A stretch of 64,000 bases of DNA from Lathyrus oleraceus (GCF_024323335.1 NC_066581.1:33352699-33416698), one strand, 5' to 3'. Positions 1-10,870 are shown, numbered from the stretch's first letter. The notes: a model not told the origin generated them from the sequence alone. Numbers and translations are program-made.

Positions 1-318
1 CACTTGATGCTGAACTCACTTCATGAAGCCATGCAGTGTAGGTTGATAATTGAGAACAAAAGTTTCCAAATAGGGCCATGCAATGCACCCATGCACAAGT
101 CCCTCAAAATTAATCCAAATGCCATGATATTGGACTATTTGGAAAGCTAGCATGAAAGGGAACGAGTTTGTTGTTGAAATGTTTTTCATTTTCAGCTTGG
201 ATCATGATGAATTCCAGTGTGGAAGTTGGAAGAATCAAACATGGTTGAAAATTTTCTAAGTTAAAAGTCAAATGACCATTTTTTCCACCTTGAATAACTT
301 TTTCTATGAGCTTCAAAT
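1..318. repeat. Left half of a probable Ty3/gypsy LTR, split by a copia insertion
   Basis: Non-coding. It ends in the 5-bp target duplication CAAAT (314-318) of the Sirevirus-type element that follows, so it was once continuous with 8427 onward. The right half ends in a TTACA terminus typical of gypsy LTR ends. No long reading frame of known type is present. The assignment as an LTR is inferred from the right half; its own start lies outside the window. Confidence 0.4.
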
Positions 319-1538
319 TGAAATTCTGGTACCATATATGAGATGTCGAATGTAATGTCACGACACTAATATCTGAATTACACTAACAGAAGAAAGATAT
401 AGAAAGGTAATGCAGAAGATACACTAGCAATTGTTAACCCAGTTCGGTCCAACTCACCTACATCTGGGGGCTACCAAGCCAGGAAGGAAATTCACTAAAA
501 TAGAATCAGTTCAAAGACTCTCCGTACACTTCAACAAGTTACAATCTTTCTCACCTAATCTCTACCCGTGCAATTTCTACCTAAGCACTCTTAGATATGA
601 GAACCTACTCACTTCCCTACAATCACACATGTGATCTTAAACAACTATCCCTTGAGAAAAGAAAACACTTTTCAATAACACACTCTTGATTTTACTTCAC
701 AGTTTCAATCAAGAAGACACACTCTGGATCTTGCTTAACAGCTTTGATCAAGAAGATACACACTTGATCTTGCTTCACAGCTTTGATCAAGTAGACACAC
801 ACTCTTGCTTAACAGCTTTAGAGTGACAAATTACAACCACAAATCAGTCCAATTCAATCATCAATGGATGACTTGAATGACCTACAAGTCTCATGACTAA
901 ACACACACAAACCCTAGCTTTCTCTCTGTATTTCGCTCAGTATTGGTTGTGTGTTCAAACAGGTTTTCTAAGTCCCTTTTTATAGAAGCTTTCAGCTGGG
1001 CTTGGACATCTTGAAAACCCTAAATCTATTTTCCAATCAAATCTTTTTATAACAGCTGGTTAGATCTCCTTGGAAAATAAGTAAATCAGGTTGTAATCCA
1101 TGATTGAATGCGCCAGCTAATCAGATCTTCAATCATACTAAGATTTCCATTAATTGTGCAATCACAAAACACCAAACATTCACATTGAATGTTCTGTGTA
1201 CAGGATGTCATGACATCGGGCCTGACATCCTGGAAAAATCCTGCATAATTCAATAATTCCTTTTATAACTTTCAGTAGGTACAACCATATCAGATGTTAT
1301 GACCTTGTGTATGACATTATGAAACAATCCTGCATGAACATGTCTTTCATTTAAGCTCCAGCAAGTACAACCATATTAGATGCCATGACCTTGTGTATGA
1401 CATTCTGAAACAATCCTCCATGAACATGTTCTTGAACTCCAGCAGGTACAAAGGATATCTTATGTTAAGACATCACACATAACATCTTGTGAACACTCTT
1501 TGTTTTACCAAAATTGCTGCCAATACTAAGAATCAACA
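319..1538 (-). repeat. 3' LTR of the Sirevirus-type element
   Basis: 1220 bp, starts TGAAATTC and ends AATCAACA, collinear along its whole length with 7202-8421. It is followed on the plus strand by the complement of a polypurine tract, which makes this the 3' LTR. It contains tandem copies of a module around TTGATCAAG/CACAGCTTT (about 690-820) and a perfect 14-bp palindrome at 1204-1217. Confidence 0.95.
1204..1217. repeat. Perfect 14-bp palindrome in the LTR
   Basis: GATGTCATGACATC is its own reverse complement. It is conserved in the partner LTR at 8087-8100, and close variants recur downstream (GATGTTATGACC and GATGCCATGACC modules). The unrelated LTRs at 25082 and 32000 contain the same ATGTCATGACAT core. 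Palindromic LTR motifs are known in Sireviruses. Confidence 0.75.
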
Positions 1539-1556
1539 AACTCCCCCTTTGACAAA
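1539..1556 (-). promoter_or_regulatory. Polypurine tract for plus-strand priming
   Basis: On the minus strand this reads TTTGTCAAAGGGGGAGTT immediately before the 3' LTR. A second similar tract (AAAAAGGGGGAGAAG on the minus strand) lies at about 2027-2041. Repeated polypurine tracts upstream of the 3' LTR are a known Sirevirus trait. Confidence 0.8.
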
Positions 1557-2403
1557 TTTTGGCTAAAACATATATCTGTCCTTTTTGTTCACAAGGTAAA
1601 CTATCAGCAGTTAAACAACATAACAGTAGTTTAAATAGCAGCAGAAGCAACACAATTACTAGCTTATAGTTACTAGTAATACACACATGCACAAGGGTAC
1701 TTCTCCTCTCCCTAAATATGTGCAACAAAAACAGAATTACTAGTTATGGATGCAACTAGTAAGACACACAAATGCACAATGCACAAGGGTACTCCTTCAC
1801 CCCCTAAATCTGTACATACATCAAATAACAGCTACTGTAACTCCAGCACCTGTACCAGCCAGAATGTCATTCTGACATATGCTTCAACATCAACACCTGT
1901 GCACCATATCTTTGATATCTGTAAACAGAACAACATTTTGTTTTAACACCTGTGCACTTCCTTCAATAATAGTTGTCCTTCAGTTCAGCTACATACAACT
2001 CACTGCTTCCACATTCCACATTAACACTTCTCCCCCTTTTTAGTCAAAATTGACCAAAGGTGACCAATTAGACAAAATAAATGTCAATTAGTCTATCAGA
2101 GAATGTCAGGATAGATGTTATAACATTAAACATGTTAAAACATATCAGTTAAGCAGTACAAACCATCATTATACATAGCTGTGATAGCTGAGATAATGAA
2201 CAAATCCAAGGAACTCATTAAGAGCCCAAAATATTACAAACATGCATCAATGAGGACTGCCACAAATTACACATTAAAAAAAACAATAAAACTTCAGCCT
2301 TCAAACAGCAAGAGCAGAACAGCTTCCAAAAAAAACAGTCACAACAGTCTTCACAGCACACCTCACACAGTCTTCAGTCTTCAATACCAAAGGGGGGGAA
2401 CCA

Positions 2404-4155
2404 TCAATTAGAGGAAGAAGTATCACCTTTACCTTCAGAGTCTTCAGAGCTTTCAGAGCTGCCACTGGATTGGGCTTTTGCATCTGAATTCTTAGCAGCC
2501 TTCTCCATTTCTTCCTTTTCCATGCTGCAGATAAGAACTTCCAAAGCTTCTTTTCTTGCCTTGGCCACCCTTATACCATTCTCCAATTCCTTGCAGGTAT
2601 CTTTTAGTTGGTTAATTAAGCTCCCTTGAGATGCAGGCTCCCTTCTGGCAGATGTCATAACAACATCATTAACATGACTTCCCTCAAACAGCTTATAATG
2701 ATAGGATAGAGGGGGTTTTCTTCTGCTTGGCATGTCACTTGTATTGAGAATGTCTGGTTGTTGACTCAAGACAATACCACAAATAATGGATGGGAAGGCA
2801 ATGGGCAACTTCACAGCATTTGTGGAGGCATGTCTGATGGTTTGATCAAATATAAACTTTCCAAAGTCATAGTTTATATTGGTTCCAATTGCATGAATAA
2901 TTCTTCCAAGACCAATGGAGATGGTAGAGATATGATTAGTAGGCACCCAGTTGGCTAAACCAATCTTGTGTAAGATGGCATATTTGACAGTGAGCTTGCC
3001 AGCTGATAAGTGATTCCTACTAGGCCATTCCTTAACTTGGCCAGCTGTAATAACCCTACAGACCTCATTGTCTGTAGTCTCTAGGTCCACTCTTCCATCA
3101 GTTCCTCTTCCTAGGAACTTGTTGATAATACTTGGTGAGAATTTCACACATTTTCCCCTTACAAACACCTTGCAGAACTCCCTGCTGCTCTTTTCATAAA
3201 TATCCTCAGGGATATTCACAATAAGCTCTTTTACCAACCCCTCATAACATTGGGGTAGAGCTACCACAGTCTTCATTAGTCCAACATTTTTGATCAAATC
3301 AATTACTTCCTTTACCTCTACAGCCTCTTTTCCAAGCTCTCTTTCAACAGCTATCCTCCTATGAATGACAAATTTCCATTTTGCAGCACCATCTTCTAAA
3401 TGAAAGGAGATATTGTCTAGGTGCACAGCAGCAGCTTTGCCAGGAGACTTCTGAACAGCCTGCCTTTTTGCAGGGGAGATGTCTGGGACATCGTCTTCGA
3501 CATCCTCCTCAGAATCAGAACTGTCTCTTTCTTTCCTTTTCCTAACCTCAACTTTGCTCCAGGATTTTGAGGGTCCTACACCAGCAGCCTTTTTCACTCT
3601 TGCTGTTCTCATTTTAGCCACACTTTTCCCTTTCCTAGTTCTCAGTTTCTCAGCTACACTAGGTTTTACAAGATGAACCAAAGGATCATCCTCTTCTTCA
3701 GAGCTTTCTTCCTCTAGGTCAATAATATTCTCCTGAGACATTTTTTCTGGTTTCTTTCTAGGTAGGGTTTTACCTAGAGAGCATAACCCCTCAGCAGCAA
3801 CTTCCTTTTCTGATCTAGACGAATCATCATCTTTATCAGCATGAGGTTCCTCCTCAGGTGAGGGGTCCCTTCTGGACAGAGGGGTAGAAACCCATTTGAC
3901 TTCATGTCCTTCACTTAGAATCCTAGTGACTAGGTTCCTAATGGCACAATCAACATAATGCATGTCTTTTGGAAGAGAAGATTTACCAGGGGTATTACCT
4001 TGCTTATCTTCAACCCTGGAGGAGGGACCTGGGGTGTCACCTGGTATCACGCAAAGAGGAGTAACGTCCAGCACGTCTTCATCTAGAAACTCCATGGAGG
4101 GAGTCTTTGCATGGTGAGAGGATTTTGAACCAGATGATGAAGGATGTTGAGACAT
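2404..4155 (-). CDS. Envelope-like (putative plant transposon) protein of the Sirevirus-type element
   Basis: 583 codons from the ATG at 4155, in frame with and continuous with the gag-protease frame upstream. The N-terminal third is Ser/Pro-rich and acidic. The middle (about residues 225-450) carries the globular region seen in legume envelope-like proteins and the putative plant transposon protein domain (motifs KFLGRGTDG, LTVKYAILHKIG). The C-terminus has a predicted coiled coil (LINQLKDTCKELENG region) and a Ser/Glu-rich tail. There is one moderately hydrophobic stretch (FPSIICGIVLS) and no clear signal peptide. SIRE-type copia elements commonly carry such a frame 3' of pol; its function is unproven. 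The absence of stops over 1.75 kb in an otherwise damaged element is notable. The family call comes from recognition of motifs, not a search. Confidence 0.75.
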   Translation of the reverse strand: MSQHPSSSGSKSSHHAKTPSMEFLDEDVLDVTPLCVIPGDTPGPSSRVEDKQGNTPGKSSLPKDMHYVDCAIRNLVTRILSEGHEVKWVSTPLSRRDPSPEEEPHADKDDDSSRSEKEVAAEGLCSLGKTLPRKKPEKMSQENIIDLEEESSEEEDDPLVHLVKPSVAEKLRTRKGKSVAKMRTARVKKAAGVGPSKSWSKVEVRKRKERDSSDSEEDVEDDVPDISPAKRQAVQKSPGKAAAVHLDNISFHLEDGAAKWKFVIHRRIAVERELGKEAVEVKEVIDLIKNVGLMKTVVALPQCYEGLVKELIVNIPEDIYEKSSREFCKVFVRGKCVKFSPSIINKFLGRGTDGRVDLETTDNEVCRVITAGQVKEWPSRNHLSAGKLTVKYAILHKIGLANWVPTNHISTISIGLGRIIHAIGTNINYDFGKFIFDQTIRHASTNAVKLPIAFPSIICGIVLSQQPDILNTSDMPSRRKPPLSYHYKLFEGSHVNDVVMTSARREPASQGSLINQLKDTCKELENGIRVAKARKEALEVLICSMEKEEMEKAAKNSDAKAQSSGSSESSEDSEGKGDTSSSN

Positions 4156-7134
4156 GTTGTAGAACTTTTGACAGAAGTTTCTTTGCCCTAGCTGAGTTTC
4201 TCTGAGAAGTTGAATGGAGATGGAGATTGTTGTGTTTAGGTAGAGTGTGCTGAGAGCATAGATACTATTCTCAATGCTAGGGAATGATTTATAATTAATG
4301 TGGCTCTTTATTTTAAGAGGGCAGACACAATTTTTATTTCCTTTTCTTTTCCACTTTAATTGCCATAATTTCACAAGAGTCCAAATCCCTAATTTCCCTC
4401 TCTCATATTCAATTTGAATTTCTCCCAAATTCCTTGCTACTTTGTCAGCTAGTTCCAGTCCATGCTTTAGACAAATGAATTTGTCTTCCAAGAATTTTCT
4501 AATGGAGTGATAATAGTAAAAACAGTGCTTGGTCCATCTGTGCTGAATATGATTTTTGGACCTAGTTTCAGTATCCAGGTTGTCATAATACAATGTCATG
4601 ACATCGTGTGTGACATTGTATGCAATCATCAGTAGTTTCATCCACCTCAGTTGAGTCCACCTGCTTTCATTTTCTATATGAACACCATTTTTACCTTTCA
4701 CATGTGCAGGAGCAGATGTCATCCCTATCTTCTCCACATTGTCTTTGGAATTTTTGCACACAGTCCCTTGTGACCTAGTTCCAACAATGCTTTTTCCAGT
4801 TCCAGACTGCCCATGACTGGTCATATGTCTACCTGTTTGATCTATCCTCTCAGTTGTTTGAGCCATCATAACCTTTTTTCCTATGAAGGTGAGGTTAAGT
4901 CTGAGCTTCTGACATTTCCCAGAGACTTGTCTTTCATCACTCTTGAGGGTTCTTCTAGCATCTATACTCATCTTCATCCCTTTCTCTTTGACATGAGAGC
5001 TCCACATGTAGCAGTTGTCTTTGGTCCTGATTCCTTTCATAATCACTTCACTATCTTTGTTAGAAATTAGGCATTCAGTTTTGGTGAAGTTAACATTCAA
5101 ACCTTGATCACATAGTTGACTGATGCTTATTAGATTTGCAGTCAAGCCCTTAACTAGTAGAACCTTGTCAAGTTCAGGAACTCCAGGACAATCAAGCTTA
5201 CATGTTCCCTTAATTTCACCTTCTGCTCCATCTCCAAAGGTTACATGGCTTATGGTATGCTGCTGCAGGTCAATTAGCAGGTCTTGGTTTCCAGTCATGT
5301 GTCTGGAACATCCACTATCAAAGTACCACTCTTCTTTGGCTGAGACTCTGAGGGGAATGTGAGCTATTAGACTTGTAACATTAGTCTTAGGAACCCATTT
5401 CTTCTTGATGATAGGTCTGTGCTGTTTGGGTCTGGGTTGATAGTGATTCTGATGTTGAGCAGGCCTAAGGTAACCATACAGTTTATAGCAGAAAGGTTTC
5501 AGATGACCAAATTTCCCACAGTAATGGCATCTCCATCTTTGTTGTTTCCCCTTCTGCTGTTTCCTCTTATGGTGTTGTGACATATGATGTGACATCACAT
5601 GTTTAGTTTTATTATGGATGCACTTAGGTTTGGGTCCAGTGTTACTGCTCTCAGGCTTTGAGTCATTATACCCAATGCCAGATTTGTCTCCAGTCATTTG
5701 TCCAGTTTGGAGAATCTTGTCTAAAGAGTCAGATCCATTACTTAACATCCTTACATACTTGGTCATTTCTTCTAGTTTAGAGTTTAGGAACATGGCTTCA
5801 GTTTTCAGCTTAGAGATGGTTTTCACATGGTCTGCCTTTTCACTTTCCAGCTGTGCTATCTTCTGACTTTCAGCTTGTGGATTTTCAACTAGCTTGGCAT
5901 TCAGAACCACTGCTTCTGTTTGTAATTTGGAGATAGTTTCCAAGTATTCTACCTTCTCATTCTCAAGTTGAGTCATTTCCTTCTTTTGGCTTTCAACCTG
6001 TTTGCACAACTCTACACTTTTGTGACAGAGCTTTCTGTAGGTAGAGGCCAATTCTTCAAAGGTTACTTCATCATCACTTGAGTCTTCATCAGTTCCCCAT
6101 CTTCCTGTCAAGGCAGTCACAAGATTTGCAGCCTCCTCTGTTTCACTTTCATCAGACCAAGTGCCAGCAAGACTCATCTTCTGCTTCTTGAGGTAGGTTC
6201 CACATTCAGTCTTGATGTGTCCATACCCATCACATTCATAGCACTGTACCTCTTTTCCTTCTTTGAGCTTCTCATCTGATCTTGCTCTTTTCCCAGCATT
6301 GTTGGATTTACTGATGTCATATGAGATGTTCCTGACATTTGCCTTAGATCTTACATCCATCTTTTTTAACAGTTTATTGAACTGTCTTCCCAGCATGGCC
6401 ACTTCATTCACCAAATCTTCGTCAACCTCCTGACTCTTTTCTTCTTCTGTGTTTGACATAAAGGCCATGCTCTTTGTTTTCTTTTCAACACCATCATTTA
6501 ATCCCATCTCAAAGGTTTGGAGGGAACCAATTAGCTCATCAACCCTCATGTTGGAAATGTCTTGAGACTCGTCTATGGCAGTCACCTTTATTGCAAATCT
6601 CTTAGGGAGTGACCTAAGTATTTTCCTTACCAGTTTTTCATCTGTCATCTTCTCTCCCAGGGCTCCTGAGGCATTAGCAATTTCAAGGATACTCATGTGA
6701 AATTCATGAATGTTTTCATCTTCTTTCATCCTTAAGTTTTCAAACTTGGAGGTGAGCAGCTGAAGTCTAGACATCTTTACCCTAGAGGTGCCCTCATGAG
6801 TGGTCTTGAGAATGTCCCAAGCATCTTTGGCCACTTCATAGTTGTTTACCAACCTGAAAATATTCTTGTCTACCCCATTGAAAATTGCATTCAATGCTTT
6901 AGAGTTTCCAAGAGCTAAATCATCTTCCTCCTTGGATCATTGTTCTTCAGGCTTCTTCTCAGTAGTGGCTTCTCCTTCTTTAGTAATGACAGGATGTACC
7001 CAGCCTGTTAACACTGCTTTCCACACCTTGTTATCAAGAGATTTTAGAAAGGCTACCATTCGAGGCTTCCAATAGTCATAGTTAGAACCATCCAAAATTG
7101 GTGGCCTATGAACAGATCCTTCATCTCTCTCCAT
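4156..7134 (-). pseudogene. gag-protease polyprotein with deleted integrase and reverse transcriptase
   Basis: ATG at 7134. The N-terminus carries the PPILDGSNYDYWKPRM motif of Sirevirus gag (DUF4219/UBN2 type). A single in-frame TGA at 6937-6939 stands where the homologue at 26623 has Trp in the corresponding EEW motif; after it the frame stays open to the end of the envelope-like frame. Visible parts: zinc knuckle CYECDGYGHIKTEC (about 6203-6244), a Glu/Lys-rich probable coiled coil (about 5750-6030), a second knuckle CHYCGKFGHLKPFC (about 5493-5532), and protease core FDSGCSRHM (about 5298-5324). Homology to the full-length element stops after DNCYMW (about 4995) and resumes only in the last part of RNase H (about 4450-4640), itself corrupted. 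Integrase and the polymerase core are missing, so the element would need proteins supplied in trans. Confidence 0.88.
4287..4293 (-). promoter_or_regulatory. Possible TATA box upstream of the envelope-like frame
   Basis: On the minus strand TATAAAT lies about 130 bases upstream of the ATG at 4155. The stretch between them is AT/CA-rich and resembles an untranslated leader more than coding sequence. This could be an internal promoter; the evidence is positional only. Confidence 0.25.
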
Positions 7135-7187
7135 TGAACCAGAAAGTATTGTCCCTAGATCTCACCCAAAACCAGAGCAGGATGCCT

Positions 7188-7199
7188 GCTCTGATACCA
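7188..7199 (-). promoter_or_regulatory. Primer-binding site, initiator tRNA-Met
   Basis: The minus strand reads TGGTATCAGAGC two bases from the end of the 5' LTR. This is the usual copia primer-binding site complementary to the 3' end of initiator tRNA-Met. Confidence 0.9.
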
Positions 7200-7201
7200 A
7201 T

Positions 7202-8421
7202 TGAAATTCTGGTACCAGATATGAGATGTCGAATGTAATGTCACGACACTAATATCTGAATTACACTAACAGAAGAAAGATATAGAAAGGTAATGCAGAA
7301 GATACACAAGCAATTGTTAACCCAGTTCGGTCCAACTCACCTACATTTGGGGGCTACCAAGCCAGGAAGGAAATTCACTAAAATAGAATCAGTTCAAAGA
7401 CTCTCCGTACACTTCAACAAGTTATAGACTTTCTCACCTAATCTCTACCCGTGCAATTTCTACCTAAGCACTCTTAGATATGAGAACCCACTCACTTCCC
7501 TACAATCACACCTGTGATCTTAAACAACTATCCCTTGAGAAAAGAAAACACTTTTCAATAACACACTCTTGATTTTACTTCACAGTTTCAATCAAGAAGA
7601 CACACTCTTGATCTTGCTTAACAGCTTTGATCAAGAAGACACACACTTGATCTTGCTTCACAGCTTTGATCAAGTAGACACACACTCTTGCTTAACAGCT
7701 TTAGAGTGACAAATTACAACCACAAATCAGTCCAATTCAATCATCAATGGATGACTTTAATGACCTATAAGTCTCACGACTAAACTCACACAAACCCTAG
7801 CTCTCTCCCTGTATTTCGCTCAGTATTGGTTGTGTGTTCAAACAGGTTTTCTAAGTCCCTTTTTATAGAAGCATTTAGTTGGGCTTGGACATCTTGAAAA
7901 CCCTAAATCTATTTTCCAATCAAATCTTTTTATAACAGCTGGTTAGATCTCCTTGGAAAATAAGTAAATCAGGTTGTAATCCATGATTGAATGCGCCAGC
8001 TAATCAGATCTTCAATCATACTAAGATTTCCATTAATTATGCAATCACAAAACACCAGACATTCACACTGAATGTTTTGTGTACAGGATGTCATGACATC
8101 GGGTCTGACATCCTGGAAAAATCCTGCATAATTCAATAATTCCTTTTATAACTTCCAGCATGTACAACCATATCAGATGCCATGACCTTGTGTATGACAT
8201 TCTGAAACAATCCTGCATGAACATGTCTTTCATTTAAGCTCCAGCAGGTACAACCATATCAAATGCCATGACCTTGTGTATGACATTCTGAAACAATCCT
8301 GCATGAACATATTCTTGAACTCCAGCAGGTACAAAAGATATCTTATGTTAAGACATCACACATAACATCTTGTGAACACTCTTTGTTTTACCAAAATTGC
8401 TGCCAATACTAAGAATCAACA
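7202..8421 (-). repeat. 5' LTR of the Sirevirus-type element
   Basis: 1220 bp, the same length as the left copy. On its inner side the complement of TGGTATCAGAGC lies directly next to the LTR start. On its outer side the sequence AATCAACA is followed by the CAAAT target duplication. Confidence 0.95.
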
Positions 8422-8426
8422 CAAAT

Positions 8427-9499
8427 GACTTTGGTTCCTTATTCAAAGTTTTAGATATGTCAATATTCTTCAGTTTGGTCACAAATTTGACACCATTTGG
8501 ATATTTCATGAAGGAGTTATGGATTTTAGAAGTTGAGGAAAATTGCTTGTTCAATGATGATGGCCCAAAATGGCCTATAATGTTTCCTCTTGGTACATGC
8601 CCTTGCAAGTGAAATTTGAACTTTCTAAAAGAAGAAAAGTTAGAGAAGATATCTTGAAATTAATCATGAAACTTGGATGGTCTTAATATCATAAATATTT
8701 AGCAAGTTATGGTCCTTGCAAGTTGACCTTCCATCTAGGGCACAAACAAAATGACCTATAATCTTTCACCATAAAAAATGACTTTCCAAGCAAAATTAGC
8801 TCTTGATGCCAACATGAAAGTTGTTTGGAATGTCATAAAAAGTAACATTTCTCTTGGAATCATTTTCATATGACAAAAATTGTAGGAGATAGGGTCTAGG
8901 AAACCCTAGATTTGACTAGTTGACTTTCCTGGTCAACCTCCTTGAACCAACTTGTAAACTTGAAGTTCCTTTTCTCTTTGGGGCTCATGGAGAATCATAT
9001 ATTCTTAAGATGGAGTACAGTGGAGTATCCATTTATGATATTTGATCAAGTGTTGAAGAAACTTGCCGAGGAAGGCACACAGGATACCTAGATGAATTAG
9101 GGCTTCCATGACAAACAAGCTTCAACCTCTTGATGAATTCTTGATAAAAATGACAAATAAAGAACATAGGGATCCATCTATAATATTGAGAACCAGTTTG
9201 AACCTTTACTTGATTTATCTCTTGCATTGAGGGTCTCAAACCCTATATATGAGCTTGATAAGGCACATGTGGATGCACACACTACCTACAAAAGAAATAA
9301 AACTATGGTAGACATATTTTTGGTATTTTGCTTGGTAAAAAAATAAAAACAAAGTATGATGCAATCATATGTGTTTAGTGATCTATCCCAATGCAAACCC
9401 AATGAATGAGGGATGATGAGGATACCAAGGTGTGATCCCAAAGCCAATGCAAATGATGAGATGACATGAGGGGTCTTAGGGTCAAAATTGGGGTCTTAC
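8427..9499. repeat. Right half of a probable Ty3/gypsy LTR
   Basis: No gene is visible. The sequence starts in the CAAAT target duplication and ends with GGGGTCTTACA, a terminus like that of Ogre/Tekay-type legume gypsy LTRs. It joins abruptly to the middle of a copia LTR at 9500, which suggests the gypsy element inserted into that copia LTR. The partner fragment would lie left of the window. Confidence 0.45.
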
Positions 9500-9602
9500 A
9501 GTAACTAACTATTGGTTTATATACATTAACCCAAATTCAAATGCAAACTTAAATGTTAAATGAAATGCAAACTAACAACTTGAATTTGAATTACATTTAA
9601 CA
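9500..9602 (-). repeat. 3' LTR fragment of the decayed copia element
   Basis: Matches the last ~110 bp of the 12117-12389 LTR (GTAACTAACT through TTTAACA) and lacks the remainder, ending where the gypsy LTR begins. Confidence 0.75.
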
Positions 9603-9626
9603 TCATCCCTTAATTCATATTCAAGA

Positions 9627-9927
9627 TTAAAAGTCAACAACACCAACTCCATCCCTGAAATTGATGAACTGTTCTGTTTTGATCGCATTGGTTAACACAT
9701 CTGCAAGTTGCTTCTGAGTGTTGACATGAACAACCTTAAGCACTCCATTCTGAACTTGATTGTGCAGAAAATGTCACTTAGTATCAATGTGCTTGCTTCT
9801 TCCATGCAACACTGGATTCTTGGCAAGACTTATGGTTGATTTTCTGTTTATCATCAACCTGGATGGTTTGCTCACCTTGAACTTCAGCTTCTGCAGCAAA
9901 TTTATCAGCCAAATAGTTTGACATGCT
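9627..9927 (-). pseudogene. copia RNase H C-terminal remnant
   Basis: Minus-strand reading gives NRKSTISLAKNPVLHGRSKH, then a TGA at 9774-9776 in place of the usual Trp, then the conserved LADVLT module, ending in a stop at 9627-9629 just before the LTR. This fixes the 3' end of pol. Confidence 0.75.
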
Positions 9928-10275
9928 GACAACGTACTACGAACTATGGTGCTCTGATTCTCACTTAAACAAGTGAGCATACGTAGGCACGAGGACCCAA
10001 ATCCTTGGCGAGCACACTAATAAAAAAAATCCATTTTCACTTTGTAAACCCTTAGCAAGTAAGTATTAAGATAATAACACTCATTCAAGCATAGACATCT
10101 TAGATGGTTCCCATCGAGTACGATGGATGTGGGGGGTGTTAATACATTCCCCTTGCATAACCGACTTCTGAACCTGTCCGTGGTTGCGACGACCATTCTT
10201 TTGGGGTTTTCTCGATATTTTCCCTTTCCTTTGGAATAAACAAAAACCAATTGCGACTCTATATTTTTCACGTAG
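9928..10275 (+). repeat. Ogre/Tat-like gypsy LTR 3'-end fragment nested in copia
   Basis: Contains the conserved LTR-end modules GTAGGCACGAG, CCTTGGCGAGCACACTAAT, CCCTTGCATAACCGACTTCT, TTTTCTCGATATTTTCCC and the GCGACTCT end. The same modules recur at about 21990-22350 and 52720-52975. The fragment bridges the copia integrase and RNase H remnants. Confidence 0.7.
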
Positions 10276-10870
10276 CGATACCCATGTCATTCTTGTGAAC
10301 TCATCCAGAAATGACACAAAGTACTTGTTTCCTCCAAGTGAAGGTACCTCAAATGGCCCACATACATCATAATGCACCACACTAAAAGCATGAGTTACTC
10401 TTGGAGGCATTTCTGATGAGAATGGAAATCTTAGTTGTTTGCCTCTCGTGCACATATCACATGATTTCTCTGGTGCCACAATCTTTGGAATTCCATGTAC
10501 CAGATTCTTTGAACTCATATGCCATAAGCTTCTGAAGTTCAAATGTCCAAATCTCTTGTGCAAAAGCTCACTTTTCCTTCAATATTTCTCGCACCAAGGC
10601 ATTGAGTGTCTATTGTTGCAACATTCACCTTGAATGTCCTATTTCTTCCTAGTTCAGACTGCATAATCAACTTCTGATTACAGTCACACAACTTCAAGAG
10701 ATTGTTCTCCATGGTTATTGAAAAACCTTTTTCAAGAAACTGACCTACACTCATCAGATTGTTACTCAAAACAAGAACATACCATACATCCTTGATCAAT
10801 ACAATTTTGACATTGTTCAATTTCACTATGACATTTCCTTTCTTTAGCATTTAGATACTCATCATCAGCA
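10270..10870 (-). pseudogene. copia protease/integrase remnant
   Basis: Two overlapping frames carry the region after the protease (KDVWYVLVLSNNLMSVGQ) and the pre-integrase zinc finger with HKRFGHLN and CDMCTRGKQ, then the start of the integrase core (VVHYDVCGPFEVPSLGGNKYF). A frameshift lies near 10550. The core ends abruptly at about 10270 where gypsy LTR sequence begins, so the second Asp and the Glu of the DDE triad are missing. Confidence 0.8.

Larger units (their letters stand above)
319..8421 (-). mobile_element. Non-autonomous Sirevirus-type Ty1/copia retrotransposon, structurally complete
   Basis: Full-length LTR element read on the minus strand. It has two 1220-bp LTRs (319-1538 and 7202-8421), flanking 5-bp target duplications CAAAT (314-318 and 8422-8426), a primer-binding site complementary to initiator tRNA-Met beside the right LTR, and a polypurine tract beside the left LTR. 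The internal region encodes gag with two zinc knuckles, a protease core, a short decayed RNase H remnant and an envelope-like frame. Integrase and most of reverse transcriptase are absent, replaced by about 400 bp of unrelated sequence. The gag type, the duplicated polypurine tract and the envelope-like frame point to the SIRE/Maximus lineage. By eye the LTRs differ at about 37 positions (near 3%), so it is older than the related element at 25082. Confidence 0.93.
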
